DNA from: Clavibacter zhangzhiyongii
Lineage (GTDB): Bacteria > Actinomycetota > Actinomycetes > Actinomycetales > Microbacteriaceae
Assembly: GCF_014775655.1 (NCBI RefSeq)
Contig: NZ_CP061274.1
Coordinates: 806,001-870,000, forward strand
Direction: 5' to 3'
Length of the DNA stretch: 64,000 nucleotides
The position numbers were made by a program, and so were the translations under genes. Every line of letters begins with the position of its first letter. The first letter of the stretch is position 1. The notes beneath the pieces are model-generated. The model searched no databases. It saw only the letters and a list, made by a program, of their open reading frames with translations, and was not told the origin of the DNA. This document shows, piece by piece, positions 8,877 through 19,243 of this stretch.

Positions 8877-10390
8877 CCCGCATCACCACGTCCCTCGACC
8901 ACTACGAGGTCTGGTTCCTCACCGGCAGCCAGAACCTCTACGGCGAGGAGACGCTGCAGCAGGTCGCCGAGCAGTCGCAGGAGATCGCCCGGCAGCTGGA
9001 GGAGGCGTCGGACGTGCCCGTGCGCGTCGTGTGGAAGCCCGTCCTCAAGGACTCCGACAGCATCCGCCGCATGGCCCTCGAGGCCAACGCGAGCGACCGC
9101 ACCATCGGCCTCATCGCGTGGATGCACACGTTCAGCCCCGCGAAGATGTGGATCCAGGGCCTCGACGCCCTGCAGAAGCCCTTCCTCCACCTGCACACCC
9201 AGGCCAACGTCGCGCTCCCGTGGAGCACCATCGACATGGACTTCATGAACCTGAACCAGGCCGCGCACGGCGACCGCGAGTTCGGCTACATCCAGTCGCG
9301 CCTCGGCGTCACCCGCAAGACCGTAGTCGGCCACGTGAGCACGGAGGCCGTCCGCCAGGGCATCGCCACGTGGATGCGCGCCGCCGCCGGCTGGGCCGCC
9401 GTGCACGAGCTGAAGGTCGCCCGCTTCGGCGACAACATGCGCAACGTCGCGGTCACCGAGGGCGACAAGACCGAGGCCGAGCTCAAGTTCGGCGTCAGCG
9501 TCAACACCTGGGGCGTCAACGACCTCGTCGAGCGCGTGGACGCGGCGACCGACGCCGAGATCGACGCGCTGGTCGACGAGTACGAGCGCCTCTACGACAT
9601 CGCCCCGGAGCTGCAGCGCGGCGCCGAGCGCCACGAGTCGCTCCGCTACGGCGCGGCCATCGAGGTCGGGCTCCGCTCGTTCCTGGAGGAGGGCGGCTTC
9701 GGCGCCTTCACCACGAGCTTCGAGGACCTCGGCGGCCTCCGCCAGCTCCCCGGCCTCGCCGTCCAGCGGCTCATGGCCGAGGGCTACGGCTTCGGCGCCG
9801 AGGGCGACTGGAAGACGGCGGTGCTCATCCGCGCGGCCAAGGTCATGGGCGCGGGCCTCCCCGGGGGCGCGAGCCTCATGGAGGACTACACGTACCACCT
9901 CGTCCCCGGCGAGGAGAAGATCCTGGGCGCGCACATGCTCGAGATCTGCCCCACCCTCACCACGAGCCGGCCGAGCCTCGAGATCCACCCGCTCGGCATC
10001 GGGGGCCGCGAGGACCCCGTGCGCCTCGTCTTCGACACCGACCCCGGCCCCGCGGTCGTCGTCGCCATGTCGGACATGCGCGACCGCTTCCGCATCGTCG
10101 CGAACGTCGTGGAGGTCGTGCCGCTCGACGAGCCGCTCCCGAACCTGCCCGTCGCCCGTGCCGTGTGGAAGCCCGCGCCGGATCTCGCGACGAGCGCCGC
10201 GGCCTGGCTCACGGCCGGCGCCGCCCACCACACGGTCATGAGCACGCAGGTCGGCGTCGAGGTCTTCGAGGACTTCGCCGAGATCGCGCGCACCGAGCTC
10301 CTCGTCATCGACGAGGACACGACCCTCAAGGGTTTCACCAAGGAAGTCCGCTGGAACCAGGCGTACCACCGCCTGGCCCAGGGCCTGTAA
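8873..10390 (+). CDS. araA: L-arabinose isomerase
   Basis: A 505-residue isomerase converting L-arabinose to L-ribulose, the entry step of the pathway. The N-terminus [17 protein letters not shown] is diagnostic for the family, and [20 protein letters not shown] and EDYTYHL belong to the Mn-dependent active site. Length matches the E. coli enzyme (about 500). GTG start overlaps the araD stop by 4 nt, with AAGGAG upstream. Confidence 0.96.
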   Translation: MTRITTSLDHYEVWFLTGSQNLYGEETLQQVAEQSQEIARQLEEASDVPVRVVWKPVLKDSDSIRRMALEANASDRTIGLIAWMHTFSPAKMWIQGLDALQKPFLHLHTQANVALPWSTIDMDFMNLNQAAHGDREFGYIQSRLGVTRKTVVGHVSTEAVRQGIATWMRAAAGWAAVHELKVARFGDNMRNVAVTEGDKTEAELKFGVSVNTWGVNDLVERVDAATDAEIDALVDEYERLYDIAPELQRGAERHESLRYGAAIEVGLRSFLEEGGFGAFTTSFEDLGGLRQLPGLAVQRLMAEGYGFGAEGDWKTAVLIRAAKVMGAGLPGGASLMEDYTYHLVPGEEKILGAHMLEICPTLTTSRPSLEIHPLGIGGREDPVRLVFDTDPGPAVVVAMSDMRDRFRIVANVVEVVPLDEPLPNLPVARAVWKPAPDLATSAAAWLTAGAAHHTVMSTQVGVEVFEDFAEIARTELLVIDEDTTLKGFTKEVRWNQAYHRLAQGL

Positions 10391-10466
10391 CACCCACACC
10401 AGGGGAGCGGGCCGGCGCAGATGCCGGCACCGCGACTCACAGCAGCAGTACGAAAGGAACACGACC

Positions 10467-11594
10467 GTGAAGATGAAGAAGGTCCTCGTCGGCATCGCCG
10501 CCACGAGCATCGCCGTCTCGCTCGCCGCCTGCTCCAGCGGCAGCGGAGGCCGCGGCGGCAGCGCCGGCGGCGCTGAGGACAACAAGGGCGCCCTCGTCGG
10601 CGTCGCCATGCCCACCAAGACGAGCGAGCGCTGGGTCGACGACGGCAACAACGTCAACGACCAGCTCACCAAGCTCGGCTACAAGGTCGACCTGCAGTAC
10701 GCGAACGACAAGGTGCAGGACCAGATCTCGCAGATCGAGACCATGCTCAACAAGGGCGCCAAGGCGCTCATCGTCGCGTCGATCGACGGCACCGCGCTGA
10801 CCCAGGTCCTCAAGACCGCGGCCGACGACGGCGTCAAGGTCATCGCGTACGACCGCCTGATCAACGGCACCGAGGACGTCGACTTCTACACGACGTTCGA
10901 CAACCAGCAGGTCGGCGTGCTCCAGGGCAACTCCCTCCTGCAGGGCCTCGGCCTCGTCGACGCCGACGGCAAGAAGACGGACAGCACCGAGAAGAAGACC
11001 ATCGAGGTCTTCGCGGGCAGCCCCGACGACAACAACGCGCAGTTCTTCTACGACGGCGCGATGAGCGTCCTGAAGCCCTTCCTCGACTCCGGCCAGATCA
11101 CCATCGGCTCGGGCCAGCAGGACTTCAGCCAGGTCGCGATCCAGCAGTGGAAGCAGGAGGGCGCCCAGGCCCGCATGGAGAACCTGCTCTCGGGCTCGTA
11201 CCCGGGCGGCGCCAAGCCGGACGGCATCCTGTCGCCCTACGACGGCCTGTCGCGCGGCATCATCCAGGCCCTGACCTCGGCCGGCGTCGCCACCGACGCC
11301 ATGCCGATCATCACCGGCCAGGACGGCGAGAAGGCGTCCGACAAGCTGATCCTCGACGGCGTCCAGTACTCGACGATCTTCAAGGACACGCGCCTGCTCG
11401 GCAAGGAGGCCGTCACGATGGTCGACGACCTGCTCACCGGCGGCACCCCGGACGCGCCCGACTCCTACAACAACAAGGTCAAGGACGTCCCGACCAAGCA
11501 GTTCGCCCCCGTGACCGTGACGAAGGACAACCTCGTCGAGGTCATCGTGGACAGCGGCTACTACACGCAGGACGAGATCGACAAGGGCGAGTAG
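10467..11594 (+). CDS. sugar ABC transporter substrate-binding lipoprotein (ChvE-like)
   Basis: A 375-residue binding protein with a lipoprotein signal peptide (lipobox LAAC, acylated C22) and a type I periplasmic-binding fold (GVAMPTKTSERWVDDG near the mature N-terminus; GKDV-type D/N-rich loops). It resembles the ChvE/multiple-sugar binding proteins of Agrobacterium, which take arabinose, xylose and other sugars. GTG start with GAAAGGA 8 nt upstream. It follows araA by 76 nt with no strong terminator between, so I place it in the arabinose operon. Confidence 0.9.
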   Translation: MKMKKVLVGIAATSIAVSLAACSSGSGGRGGSAGGAEDNKGALVGVAMPTKTSERWVDDGNNVNDQLTKLGYKVDLQYANDKVQDQISQIETMLNKGAKALIVASIDGTALTQVLKTAADDGVKVIAYDRLINGTEDVDFYTTFDNQQVGVLQGNSLLQGLGLVDADGKKTDSTEKKTIEVFAGSPDDNNAQFFYDGAMSVLKPFLDSGQITIGSGQQDFSQVAIQQWKQEGAQARMENLLSGSYPGGAKPDGILSPYDGLSRGIIQALTSAGVATDAMPIITGQDGEKASDKLILDGVQYSTIFKDTRLLGKEAVTMVDDLLTGGTPDAPDSYNNKVKDVPTKQFAPVTVTKDNLVEVIVDSGYYTQDEIDKGE

Positions 11595-11600
11595 CCCTCC

Positions 11601-11689
11601 GCGCCGCTCCGGCGGCGCACCCCGCCGGTCGACGTCCGCGTCGACCGGCCACCCACCGGGTCGGGCCGGCCGTGCACCACGGCCGGCCC
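11601..11689 (+). terminator. three consecutive stem-loops between binding-protein and ATPase genes
   Basis: Three hairpins follow one another: GCGCCGC-TCCG-GCGGCGC (11601-11618), an 11-bp stem GCCGGTCGACG with loop TCCG (11624-11649) and a 12-bp stem GGGCCGGCCGTG with loop CAC (11663-11689). None has a U-run. Such intercistronic stems after a binding-protein gene usually protect the upstream mRNA or terminate only part of the transcripts, so that binding protein is made in excess. Confidence 0.55.
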
Positions 11690-11768
11690 GTCTCCGGGCG
11701 GCGTCCACCGCCGCCCGCGCACCACCGCCGGGAACCCGGCACCACCATCCACACAAGTGAGGCAGGCC

Positions 11769-13298
11769 ATGGCCAACCACATTCTCGAGATGCGCGGCAT
11801 CACCAAGACGTTCCCCGGCGTCAAGGCGCTGCAGGACGTCACTCTCGAGGTCACGCGCGGCACGTGCCACGCGATCTGCGGCGAGAACGGCGCGGGCAAG
11901 TCGACCCTGATGAAGGTCCTCTCGGGCGTCTACCCGGCCGGCTCCTACGACGGCGACATCGTCCTCGAGGACCAGGTCGTCAAGTTCTCCAGCATCCGCG
12001 ACAGCGAGAAGTCGGGCGTGGTGATCATCCACCAGGAGCTCGCGCTCAGTCCCTACCTCTCCATCGCGGAGAACATCTTCCTCGGCAACGAGATCTCCAA
12101 GGGCGGCTTCATCGACTGGAACGCCACCAACGTGGAGGCCGCGAAGCTCCTCGCCCGCGTCGGGCTGAGCGACAACCCGGCCACCAAGATCGCCGACATC
12201 GGCGTGGGCAAGCAGCAGCTCGTGGAGATCGCGAAGGCCCTCTCCAAGGAGGTGAAGCTCCTCATCCTCGACGAGCCCACCGCGGCGCTCAACGACGAGG
12301 ACTCGGCCCACCTGCTCGACCTGATCAAGCACCTGAAGGGCCAGGGCATCACGAGCATCATCATCAGCCACAAGCTGAACGAGATCAAGGCGATCGCCGA
12401 CGCCGTGACGATCATCCGCGACGGCAAGACCATCGAGACCCTCGACCTCGGGCGCGACGCCATCAGCGAGGAGCGCATCATCAAGGGCATGGTCGGCCGC
12501 GACCTCCAGAGCCGCTACCCCGACCGCACCCCGGACATCGGCGAGGAGGTGCTCCGCATCGAGGACTGGACGGTCCACCACCCGCAGGAGCACTCCCGCG
12601 TCATCGTCGACCACGCGAACCTCAACGTCCGCGCGGGCGAGGTCGTCGGCATCGCCGGCCTCATGGGCGCGGGTCGCACCGAGCTCGCGATGAGCGTCTT
12701 CGGCCGCTCCTACGGCGCCAACATCTCCGGCAAGCTCTACAAGCGCGGCAAGGAGATCACGGCCCGCACGGTGGGCGAGGCCATCAGGAACGGCCTCGCG
12801 TACGCCACCGAGGACCGCAAGCACTACGGCCTCAACCTCATCGACGACATCAAGCGCAACGTCTCCGGCGCCGCGCTCGACAAGCTGGCGAAGGCCGGCT
12901 GGGTCGACGCCAACCAGGAGTACGTGGTGGCCGACGGCTACCGGAAGTCGATGAACATCAAGGCCCCGAGCGTGGGCGCCATCACCGGGAAGCTCTCCGG
13001 CGGCAACCAGCAGAAGGTCGTCCTCTCCAAGTGGATGTTCTCCGACCCGGACGTGCTGATCCTCGACGAGCCCACCCGCGGCATCGACGTCGGCGCCAAG
13101 TACGAGATCTACACGATCATCAACGCGCTCGCCGCGCAGGGGAAGGCCGTGATCGTGATCTCCAGCGAGCTGCCCGAGCTGCTCGGCATCTGCGACCGCA
13201 TCTACGCGCTCTCCGCCGGCCGGATCACGGGACAGCTCCCGATCTCCGAGGCGACCCCCGAGAGCCTCATGACCTACATGACCAAGGAAAAGGAATAG
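11769..13298 (+). CDS. sugar ABC transporter ATP-binding protein (GguA/XylG-like)
   Basis: A 509-residue ATPase with two ABC domains in tandem, the form used for monosaccharide (CUT2) importers. The first domain has a full Walker A (GENGAGKST); the second has a degenerate one (GLMGAGRTE) but an intact signature LSGGNQQKV and Walker [14 protein letters not shown]. This asymmetry is normal for RbsA/XylG/GguA. ATG at 11769 with GAGGCAGG upstream. The permease starts 5 nt after its stop. Confidence 0.93.
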   Translation: MANHILEMRGITKTFPGVKALQDVTLEVTRGTCHAICGENGAGKSTLMKVLSGVYPAGSYDGDIVLEDQVVKFSSIRDSEKSGVVIIHQELALSPYLSIAENIFLGNEISKGGFIDWNATNVEAAKLLARVGLSDNPATKIADIGVGKQQLVEIAKALSKEVKLLILDEPTAALNDEDSAHLLDLIKHLKGQGITSIIISHKLNEIKAIADAVTIIRDGKTIETLDLGRDAISEERIIKGMVGRDLQSRYPDRTPDIGEEVLRIEDWTVHHPQEHSRVIVDHANLNVRAGEVVGIAGLMGAGRTELAMSVFGRSYGANISGKLYKRGKEITARTVGEAIRNGLAYATEDRKHYGLNLIDDIKRNVSGAALDKLAKAGWVDANQEYVVADGYRKSMNIKAPSVGAITGKLSGGNQQKVVLSKWMFSDPDVLILDEPTRGIDVGAKYEIYTIINALAAQGKAVIVISSELPELLGICDRIYALSAGRITGQLPISEATPESLMTYMTKEKE

Positions 13299-13303
13299 TC
13301 ACC

Positions 13304-14491
13304 ATGTCCAGTCTCAGCAGTGTGGCGGGTTTCCTCGTCAGTCGCCTCAGGCAGATCGGCATCTTCATCGCGCTGATCCTGATCGTGGTGCTGTTCCAGA
13401 TCCTCACCGACGGGACGCTCCTGGAGCCCCGCAACGTCACGAGCATCGTCGTCCAGAACGCGTACATCCTGATCCTCGCGATCGGCATGGTGATGATCAT
13501 CATCGCCGGCCACATCGACCTGTCGGTCGGGTCCGTCGTCGCCCTCGTCGGCGCCGTCTCCGGCGTGTTCGCGGTGAACTGGGGCTGGCCCTGGTGGGCG
13601 TCCATCATCGCGAGCCTCGTCATCGGCGGCCTCATCGGCGCCTGGCAGGGCTTCTGGGTGGCGTACGTCGGGATCCCCGCGTTCATCGTGACCCTGGCCG
13701 GCATGCTCACCTTCCGCGGCCTCGCGCAGATCGTCCTGGAGAACCGCCCCATCACGCCGTTCCCGGACGAGTACGTGGCCGTCGGCGCGGGCTTCCTGCC
13801 GGACCCCACGGACCGGCAGGCCATCCTCGAGCCGATCACCGTGGCGCTCGGCGTCATCGCCGCCCTCTTCCTCGTCCTGTCCGCGGTGCGCGAGCGTCGC
13901 GCCCGGGTCAAGCTGAACCTCGAGGACGAGCCGTTCTCGTGGTTCATCACCAAGCTCGCGACCATCGCGCTGCTCGTGCTCGGCATCACGTACCTGCTCG
14001 CGAGCTACAACGGCACGCCGATCGTCCTCGTGATCCTCGCGGTCCTGGTGCTCGTCTACACCGCGGTGATGGGGCGCAGCATCTTCGGTCGCCACATCTA
14101 CGCCCGAGGCGGCAACCTCAACGCGGCGCAGCTGTCCGGCATCAACACGAAGCGCGTGGACTTCCTGCTCTTCGTGAACATGGGCTTCCTGGCTGCACTC
14201 GCCGGCATCGCCTTCACCGCCCGCAGCAACTCGGCCCTCCCCGGCGCCGGCAACGGCTTCGAGCTCGACGCGATCGCCGCGGTGTTCATCGGCGGCGCGG
14301 CCGTCACGGGCGGCATCGGCACGGTCACCGGCGCGATGGTCGGTGGTCTGATCATGGGCGTGCTCAACAACGGCATGTCGCTGCTCGGCCTCGGCACGGA
14401 GTACCAGCAGCTCATCAAGGGCCTCGTGCTCCTGCTGGCCGTCGCGTTCGACGTGTTCAACAAGAGCCGCGGATCCAAGTCCGCGACCTGA
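13304..14491 (+). CDS. sugar ABC transporter permease (GguB/XylH-like)
   Basis: A 395-residue integral membrane protein with about 10-12 predicted helices and the CUT2 permease signatures MVMIIIAGHIDLSVGSV and the loop YARGGNLNAAQLSGINTK, where the ATPase docks. It completes a binding protein, ATPase and permease set for pentose or multiple-sugar uptake. It is longer than RbsC (about 320), consistent with the GguB/XylH group. Last gene of the apparent arabinose operon; followed by two strong hairpins. Confidence 0.93.
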   Translation: MSSLSSVAGFLVSRLRQIGIFIALILIVVLFQILTDGTLLEPRNVTSIVVQNAYILILAIGMVMIIIAGHIDLSVGSVVALVGAVSGVFAVNWGWPWWASIIASLVIGGLIGAWQGFWVAYVGIPAFIVTLAGMLTFRGLAQIVLENRPITPFPDEYVAVGAGFLPDPTDRQAILEPITVALGVIAALFLVLSAVRERRARVKLNLEDEPFSWFITKLATIALLVLGITYLLASYNGTPIVLVILAVLVLVYTAVMGRSIFGRHIYARGGNLNAAQLSGINTKRVDFLLFVNMGFLAALAGIAFTARSNSALPGAGNGFELDAIAAVFIGGAAVTGGIGTVTGAMVGGLIMGVLNNGMSLLGLGTEYQQLIKGLVLLLAVAFDVFNKSRGSKSAT

Positions 14492-14524
14492 TCCACCCGC
14501 ACCACCCGCGCTGACGCGCACGAG

Positions 14525-14554
14525 GGGCCCGGCATCCGCGAGGATGCCGGGCCC
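14525..14554 (+). terminator. terminator hairpin after the arabinose transporter operon
   Basis: A 13-bp perfect stem (GGGCCCGGCATCC / GGATGCCGGGCCC) with a GCGA loop, 34 nt after the permease stop. Confidence 0.75.
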
Positions 14555-14672
14555 GTCCGCGTTCCCGCGGCGGCGTGGATGCATCGTCACGCCGGCCACC
14601 GGCCGCGCCCCGGACGTCTCACGCCGCGCGTGAGGAGCCGTGCGGACCCCGGGCGCCGACCCCGCGGACGAC

Positions 14673-14708
14673 GGAGGGCCCGGCATCCACGTGGATGCCG
14701 GGCCCTCC
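14673..14708. terminator. 36-bp perfect palindrome, bidirectional terminator before xylA end
   Basis: GGAGGGCCCGGCATCCAC is followed at once by its exact reverse complement. It lies 17 nt after the xylA stop (minus strand) and shares its GGGCCCGGCATCC core with the neighbouring hairpin at 14525. It probably terminates xylA and backs up the convergent arabinose operon. Confidence 0.75.
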
Positions 14709-14725
14709 GGTCGTGCGGGGGAGCG

Positions 14726-15919
14726 CTAGGAGCGCGCGCCCATCAGGTGCTCGAGCGCCAGCTGGTTGAGGCGGACGAAGCCGAAGCCCTTGCCGTCGAA
14801 GTACTCGTCGGCGGCGAAGTCCTCGTAGGAGGAGCGGTCGGCGAGGATGTCGTCGTAGGACTCGCCCTCGTTCAGCGTCGGGGTGTCGATCTCGGCGACC
14901 TTGGCGGCGGCGAGCGCCTCCTGGACCTCGGGGTCGGCGCGGAACGCCTGCGCGCGCTCCTTGAGGAGCAGGTACATGCGCATGTTCGCGGCGGCCGAGT
15001 CCCACACGCCCGTGATGTCCTCGGTGCGGCTGGGCTTGTAGTCGAAGTGACGGGGGCCGTCGTACGAGCGGCCGCCGCCCACGCCGCCGTTCTCCAGCAG
15101 GTCGACGAGCGAGAACGCGTTCTGCAGGTCGCCGTGGCCGAAGACGAGGTCCTGGTCGTACTTGATGCCGCGCTGGCCGTTGAGGTCGATGTGGAAGAGC
15201 TTGCCCTGGTACAGCGCCTGCATGATGCCGGCGGTGAAGTTGAGGCCCGCCATCTGCTCGTGGCCGACCTCGGGGTTCACGCCGACGAGCTCGGGGCGCT
15301 CGAGGGTCTCGATGAAGGCGAGCGCGTGGCCGAGCGTCGGCAGCAGGATGTCGCCGCGGGGCTCGTTGGGCTTCGGCTCGATCGCGAAGCGGATGTCGTA
15401 GCCCTTGTCGGTGACGTAGTCGCCGAGCAGGTTGACGGCCTCGCGGTAGCGCTCGAGCGCGCCGCGGACGTCCTTGGCGGAGTCGTACTCGGCGCCCTCG
15501 CGGCCGCCCCACATGACGAAGGTCTTCGCGCCGAGCTCGGCGGCGAGGTCGATGTTGCGGAGGACCTTCCGGATCGCGAACCGGCGGACGGCGCGGTCGT
15601 TGGAGGTGAAGCCGCCGTCCTTGAAGACGGGCGCGGAGAAGAGGTTCGTGGTGACCATCGGCACCTCGATGCCGGTGTCGCTGAGCGCGCCCTTGAGGCG
15701 GTCGATCTGCTTCTGGCGCTCAGCGTCGGTGGATCCGAACGCGAACAGGTCGTCGTCGTGGAAGGTGAGGCCGTAGGCGCCCAGCTCCGAGATGCGCTCG
15801 ACGCCCTCGACCACGTCGAGGTCGGAGCGGGTCGGGCCGCCGAAGGGGTCGGCCCCGGTGTATCCGATGGTCCAGAGTCCGAACGAGAACTTGTCCTCGC
15901 GGGTGGGGGTGAGCGCCAT
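14726..15919 (-). CDS. xylA: xylose isomerase
   Basis: A 397-residue enzyme interconverting D-xylose and D-xylulose (and glucose/fructose). The catalytic and metal-binding segments are visible: [34 protein letters not shown] and [12 protein letters not shown]. Length fits the class I enzymes of actinobacteria. ATG start with AGGAG 7 nt upstream. It is transcribed divergently from the GH1 beta-glucosidase; no xylulokinase gene is present in this window. Confidence 0.96.
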   Translation of the reverse strand: MALTPTREDKFSFGLWTIGYTGADPFGGPTRSDLDVVEGVERISELGAYGLTFHDDDLFAFGSTDAERQKQIDRLKGALSDTGIEVPMVTTNLFSAPVFKDGGFTSNDRAVRRFAIRKVLRNIDLAAELGAKTFVMWGGREGAEYDSAKDVRGALERYREAVNLLGDYVTDKGYDIRFAIEPKPNEPRGDILLPTLGHALAFIETLERPELVGVNPEVGHEQMAGLNFTAGIMQALYQGKLFHIDLNGQRGIKYDQDLVFGHGDLQNAFSLVDLLENGGVGGGRSYDGPRHFDYKPSRTEDITGVWDSAAANMRMYLLLKERAQAFRADPEVQEALAAAKVAEIDTPTLNEGESYDDILADRSSYEDFAADEYFDGKGFGFVRLNQLALEHLMGARS

Positions 15920-15947
15920 GGTGTCTCCTGTCAGCGTCGTCGGTGAT

Positions 15948-15990
15948 TTGTTGCTAGCTACAACCTAATCGGCGGGCGTCCTGCGCGCAA
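15948..15990 (-). promoter_or_regulatory. xylA promoter with overlapping XylR-like operator
   Basis: On the minus strand TTGCGC (15990-15985) and TAGGTT (15967-15962) are spaced 17 nt apart. The inverted repeat TTGTTGCTAGCTACAA (15948-15963, one mismatched pair) overlaps the -10 and the start point. It resembles operators of ROK-family XylR repressors (TTTGTT/AACAAA-type arms). No XylR gene is in the window. Confidence 0.55.
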
Positions 15991-16127
15991 CGCCGACACG
16001 GCCGCGGGGGCGGTCGGCTGGACGCACGCGCCGCGGCCCGGGCAGGATGGCGGGAGGCCGCGGCCGACCGGGCGCGCGAGCGCGGGTCGCGCGGACGCCC
16101 ACCCCGACGGAGAGGTCCCCGCACGCC

Positions 16128-17612
16128 ATGACCGACGCATCGCCCGACGCCCGCGCCGACGACCGGGGGACCGGCCTCGACTTCCCGCCCGGCTTCCTCT
16201 TCGGATCCGCCACCGCCGCCTACCAGGTCGAGGGCGCCGTCGCCGAGGGCGGGCGCGGTCCCTCCATCTGGGACGTCTTCAGCCGCACGCCCGGCAAGGT
16301 CCTCGGCGGCGACACGGGCGACGTGGCCGACGACCACTACCACCGGCTCGAGTCCGACCTCGACCTGATGCAGGAGCTGGGCCTCGAGGCGTACCGGTTC
16401 TCGATCGCGTGGCCGCGGATCCAGCCGACGGGCCGCGGCCCCGCGAACCCGGAGGGGCTCGCGTTCTACGGGCGGCTCGTGGACGGCCTCGTGGCGCGCG
16501 GGATCACGCCCATCGCGACGCTGTACCACTGGGACCTGCCGCAGGCGCTCGAGGACGAGGGCGGCTGGACGAACCGCGACACCGCGTACGCCTTCGCCGA
16601 CTACGCGCGGATCATGGGCGAGGCCCTCGGCGACCGCATCGGCACCTGGACGACGCTCAACGAGCCGTGGTGCTCGGCGTACCTCGGCTACGCGGCGGGC
16701 GTGCACGCTCCCGGCCGCACGGACGCCGAGGACTCGTTCCGCGCGGTCCACCACCTCAACCTCGCGCACGGCCTGGCCGTGGCCGCGCTCAAGGAGGTCG
16801 TGCCGGCCGACGCGCTGTTCTCCATCACGCTGAACCTGCACGTGATCCGCGGGGAGGGCGACACGGGCGCCGAGGCCGTGCGCCGCGTCGACGGCGTGGG
16901 CAACCGCGTCTTCCTCGACCCGCTGCTGCACGGTGAGTACCCCGAGGACGTGCTCGCGGACACCGCCGGGATCACCGACTGGTCGTTCGTGCTGCCGGGC
17001 GACACGGAGCTCATCCGCCAGCCGCTCGACCTGCTCGGCGTCAACTACTACAACACCAGCCGGGTGCGCATGCGCGACGGCGCGTCCGCGGCGGGCGGCA
17101 CGTCCATCCACGGCGACGTGGCCGCGTCGCCCTTCCCCGGCACCGACGACGTCGACTTCCTCGAGCAGCCGGGCCCCTACACGGCGATGGGCTGGAACAT
17201 CGAGCCGCAGGGCCTCGAGGACCTGCTCGTGTCGCTGCACGAGGAGTTCCCGGGCCTGCCGCTCATGGTCACGGAGAACGGCGCCGCGTTCGACGACGAG
17301 GTCACGGTGGAGGGCGGCGTGCGCGCCGTGCACGACCCGGAGCGCATCGACTACCTCACCCGCCACTTCGCGGCCGCGCACCGCGCCATGGCCCGCGGCG
17401 TCGACCTCCGCGGCTACCAGGTGTGGTCGCTGCTCGACAACTTCGAGTGGGCGTACGGGTACTCCAAGCGGTTCGGGATCGTGCACGTCGACTACGCCAC
17501 GCAGGAGCGGACGCCGAAGGACAGCGCGCTCTGGTACGCGCGGCTCATCGCCGACCGGCGGATCCCCGCGCCCGAGGACCGTCCCGAGCGCGACGTGCGC
17601 CCCGGGGCGTGA
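16128..17612 (+). CDS. GH1 family beta-glucosidase
   Basis: A 494-residue glycoside hydrolase family 1 enzyme that cleaves beta-linked glucosides such as cellobiose or plant glycosides. The acid/base glutamate is in TLNEPW and the nucleophile in VTENG; the N-terminal [14 protein letters not shown] and [12 protein letters not shown] near the end are family landmarks. No signal peptide, so it acts in the cytoplasm. ATG at 16128 was chosen (GGAGAGG 12 nt upstream). A GNAT gene overlaps its stop by 4 nt. Confidence 0.93.
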   Translation: MTDASPDARADDRGTGLDFPPGFLFGSATAAYQVEGAVAEGGRGPSIWDVFSRTPGKVLGGDTGDVADDHYHRLESDLDLMQELGLEAYRFSIAWPRIQPTGRGPANPEGLAFYGRLVDGLVARGITPIATLYHWDLPQALEDEGGWTNRDTAYAFADYARIMGEALGDRIGTWTTLNEPWCSAYLGYAAGVHAPGRTDAEDSFRAVHHLNLAHGLAVAALKEVVPADALFSITLNLHVIRGEGDTGAEAVRRVDGVGNRVFLDPLLHGEYPEDVLADTAGITDWSFVLPGDTELIRQPLDLLGVNYYNTSRVRMRDGASAAGGTSIHGDVAASPFPGTDDVDFLEQPGPYTAMGWNIEPQGLEDLLVSLHEEFPGLPLMVTENGAAFDDEVTVEGGVRAVHDPERIDYLTRHFAAAHRAMARGVDLRGYQVWSLLDNFEWAYGYSKRFGIVHVDYATQERTPKDSALWYARLIADRRIPAPEDRPERDVRPGA

Positions 17613-18175
17613 GCGGGCCCCTGCCCGGCACGGACGAGCGCGTCGAGCTCGCCGCCGGCGTCGTGATGCGGCCGGCGCGGATCACCGACGCGGCCGCGCT
17701 CGCGGAGGCGTACCGCGCCAACCGGGAGCACCTCCGCCCCTTCGAGCCGGCGCGCACGGACGCGTTCTTCACGTCCGCCGGGCAGCGCGCGCAGCTCGCG
17801 GGGCGGGTCGCCGAGCGGGCGGCCGGATCCGGGCTGCCGTACCTCGTCGTCGAGGGCGACCGGGTCATCGGCCGCTGCGACCTGTTCGCGGTGAAGCGCG
17901 GCGCCGCGCAGAGCGCGAGCCTCGGCTACTGGATCGACCGCGAGCGGCAGGGCCGGGGGCTGGCGACGGCGGCGGCCGCGCACGCCGTCCGCATCGCGCG
18001 CGCGGCCGGGCTGCACCGGCTGGAGGCGTCGACGCTCGTCGGCAACGGGGGATCCGAGGCGGTGCTCACCCGCGCCGGCTTCGCGGCGATCGGGGTCGCC
18101 CCGGCGTACCTCCGGATCGACGGCACGTGGCGCGACCACACGCTGTGGCAGCGCGTGGTCGACGGGGCGCGCTGA
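17609..18175 (+). CDS. GNAT family N-acetyltransferase (RimJ/RimL type)
   Basis: A 188-residue acetyltransferase. The acetyl-CoA loop is [16 protein letters not shown], preceded by LGYWIDRE and followed by [24 protein letters not shown], the RimJ/RimL pattern. These enzymes acetylate protein N-termini or small molecules; the substrate cannot be read from sequence. The GTG start overlaps the beta-glucosidase stop (GTGA), so it is co-translated, but no functional link is obvious. Confidence 0.88.
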   Translation: MSGPLPGTDERVELAAGVVMRPARITDAAALAEAYRANREHLRPFEPARTDAFFTSAGQRAQLAGRVAERAAGSGLPYLVVEGDRVIGRCDLFAVKRGAAQSASLGYWIDRERQGRGLATAAAAHAVRIARAAGLHRLEASTLVGNGGSEAVLTRAGFAAIGVAPAYLRIDGTWRDHTLWQRVVDGAR

Positions 18176-18209
18176 CGCGACCGCCGGTCGCCACGGCGGA
18201 CGGCGGACG

Positions 18210-18647
18210 TCAGGCGTCGAGCAGCAGGTCCGTCATGCTCCGCAGGCGCGCCTGGGCGCTCGAGTCGGCGCCGCTGCGGGTGACGACCTCGTCGTGCACC
18301 GTGTCGGCGACGCGCAGGAGGTCGGGCAGGATCCCGCGTCCGCGCTCGGTGAGCGCGATGAGCAGGCGGCGCTCGTCGGCCTGGTCCCGCTGGCGCGTGA
18401 TGTAGCCGAGGAGCTCGAGGCGCTTGAACAGCGGCGAGAGCGTGCCCGGCGTGAGCTGCACGGCGTCGCTCAGGTCGCCCGCGCGGCGCGGGTCGCGCTC
18501 GTGCAGGGCGAGCATGACGAGGTACTGCGGATGCGTGAGGTGGTAGGGCTTCAACAACGGCCGGTAGAGGGAGATCACTGCCCGGGACGCGGCGGCGAGC
18601 AGCAGTCCCATGTCGCGGTCGAGCAGCGCTCCGTCGTGGTCCGTCAT
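18210..18647 (-). CDS. MarR family transcriptional regulator
   Basis: A 145-residue winged-helix regulator. The DNA-binding region reads AGDLSDAVQLTPGTLSPLFKRLELLGYITRQ followed by the wing ADERRLLIALTERG, closest to the OhrR/organic-peroxide type of MarR. There is no cysteine at the N-terminal position used by OhrR for sensing, and in fact no Cys at all, so peroxide sensing by that route is unlikely. ATG start with AGGAGG 6 nt upstream. The neighbours give no clear target. Confidence 0.9.
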   Translation of the reverse strand: MTDHDGALLDRDMGLLLAAASRAVISLYRPLLKPYHLTHPQYLVMLALHERDPRRAGDLSDAVQLTPGTLSPLFKRLELLGYITRQRDQADERRLLIALTERGRGILPDLLRVADTVHDEVVTRSGADSSAQARLRSMTDLLLDA

Positions 18648-18769
18648 GTGTCCTCCTGGCCGTGCGCGGGACCTCGTCCCCGACGGCCTGATCCCTTCGG
18701 ACGCTACTCCCGCATCGGAGCGGCGGCGCGGGATGGCGCGTCACGCACAGCGGGCACGGAGGGTCGGGG

Positions 18770-19117
18770 TCAGTCGGTGCCGGGAGGCATCCAGCCCTGC
18801 TCCATCTGGTGCCGCCGGACGAGCTCCACGGCCCGGTCGGCATCGACCGGCACGGCACCCCAGAGGATCCCCGACCCGTCGAGCCAGCCCAGCGCGAGCA
18901 TGGCGTCGGCGAGGTCCTCGACGAACATGGCGACCGTCGTGCCCTGCGAGCGGATGAGGTCGCCGTGCAGGCTCCAGCCGAAGTACGCGGACAGGTAGCG
19001 CGCCTGCTCGGAGTCGCTGCGCTGGAGGTGGCGGTTCAGCCGCTCCGTGGACTGGCCCGAGGCCTGCACCTCGTCCTGGAGCTCCTCCTGGAGCTCGTCG
19101 CCGTGCTCGTCCGGCAT
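18770..19117 (-). CDS. hypothetical small acidic protein
   Basis: A 115-residue soluble protein I do not recognise. It begins with an acidic, Glu/Gln-rich helical stretch (EHGDELQEELQDEVQ), then RYLSAYFGWSLHGDLIRSQG and ends GWMPPGTD. No signal peptide or membrane helix. The ATG at 19117 was preferred over an upstream in-frame ATG at 19180 because GAGGA lies 4-8 nt before it. Codon use is normal for the region. Confidence 0.65.
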   Translation of the reverse strand: MPDEHGDELQEELQDEVQASGQSTERLNRHLQRSDSEQARYLSAYFGWSLHGDLIRSQGTTVAMFVEDLADAMLALGWLDGSGILWGAVPVDADRAVELVRRHQMEQGWMPPGTD

Positions 19118-19243
19118 GCGTCCTCGTTCCTCCGTGTCAGGGCGCCGTCGGCGGGCGCCGCAGGCAGACCACTCCGACATTACGGACAGCCCCCGACATC
19201 CGCATCCGCATCGGCGTCCCCGCAGTGTCCGGGACGCGGGTGA

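Noticed and set aside
11601-11689. A single strong terminator ending the arabinose operon after the binding protein
   Set aside because: No U-run, and the ATPase and permease follow in the same direction without a visible new promoter.
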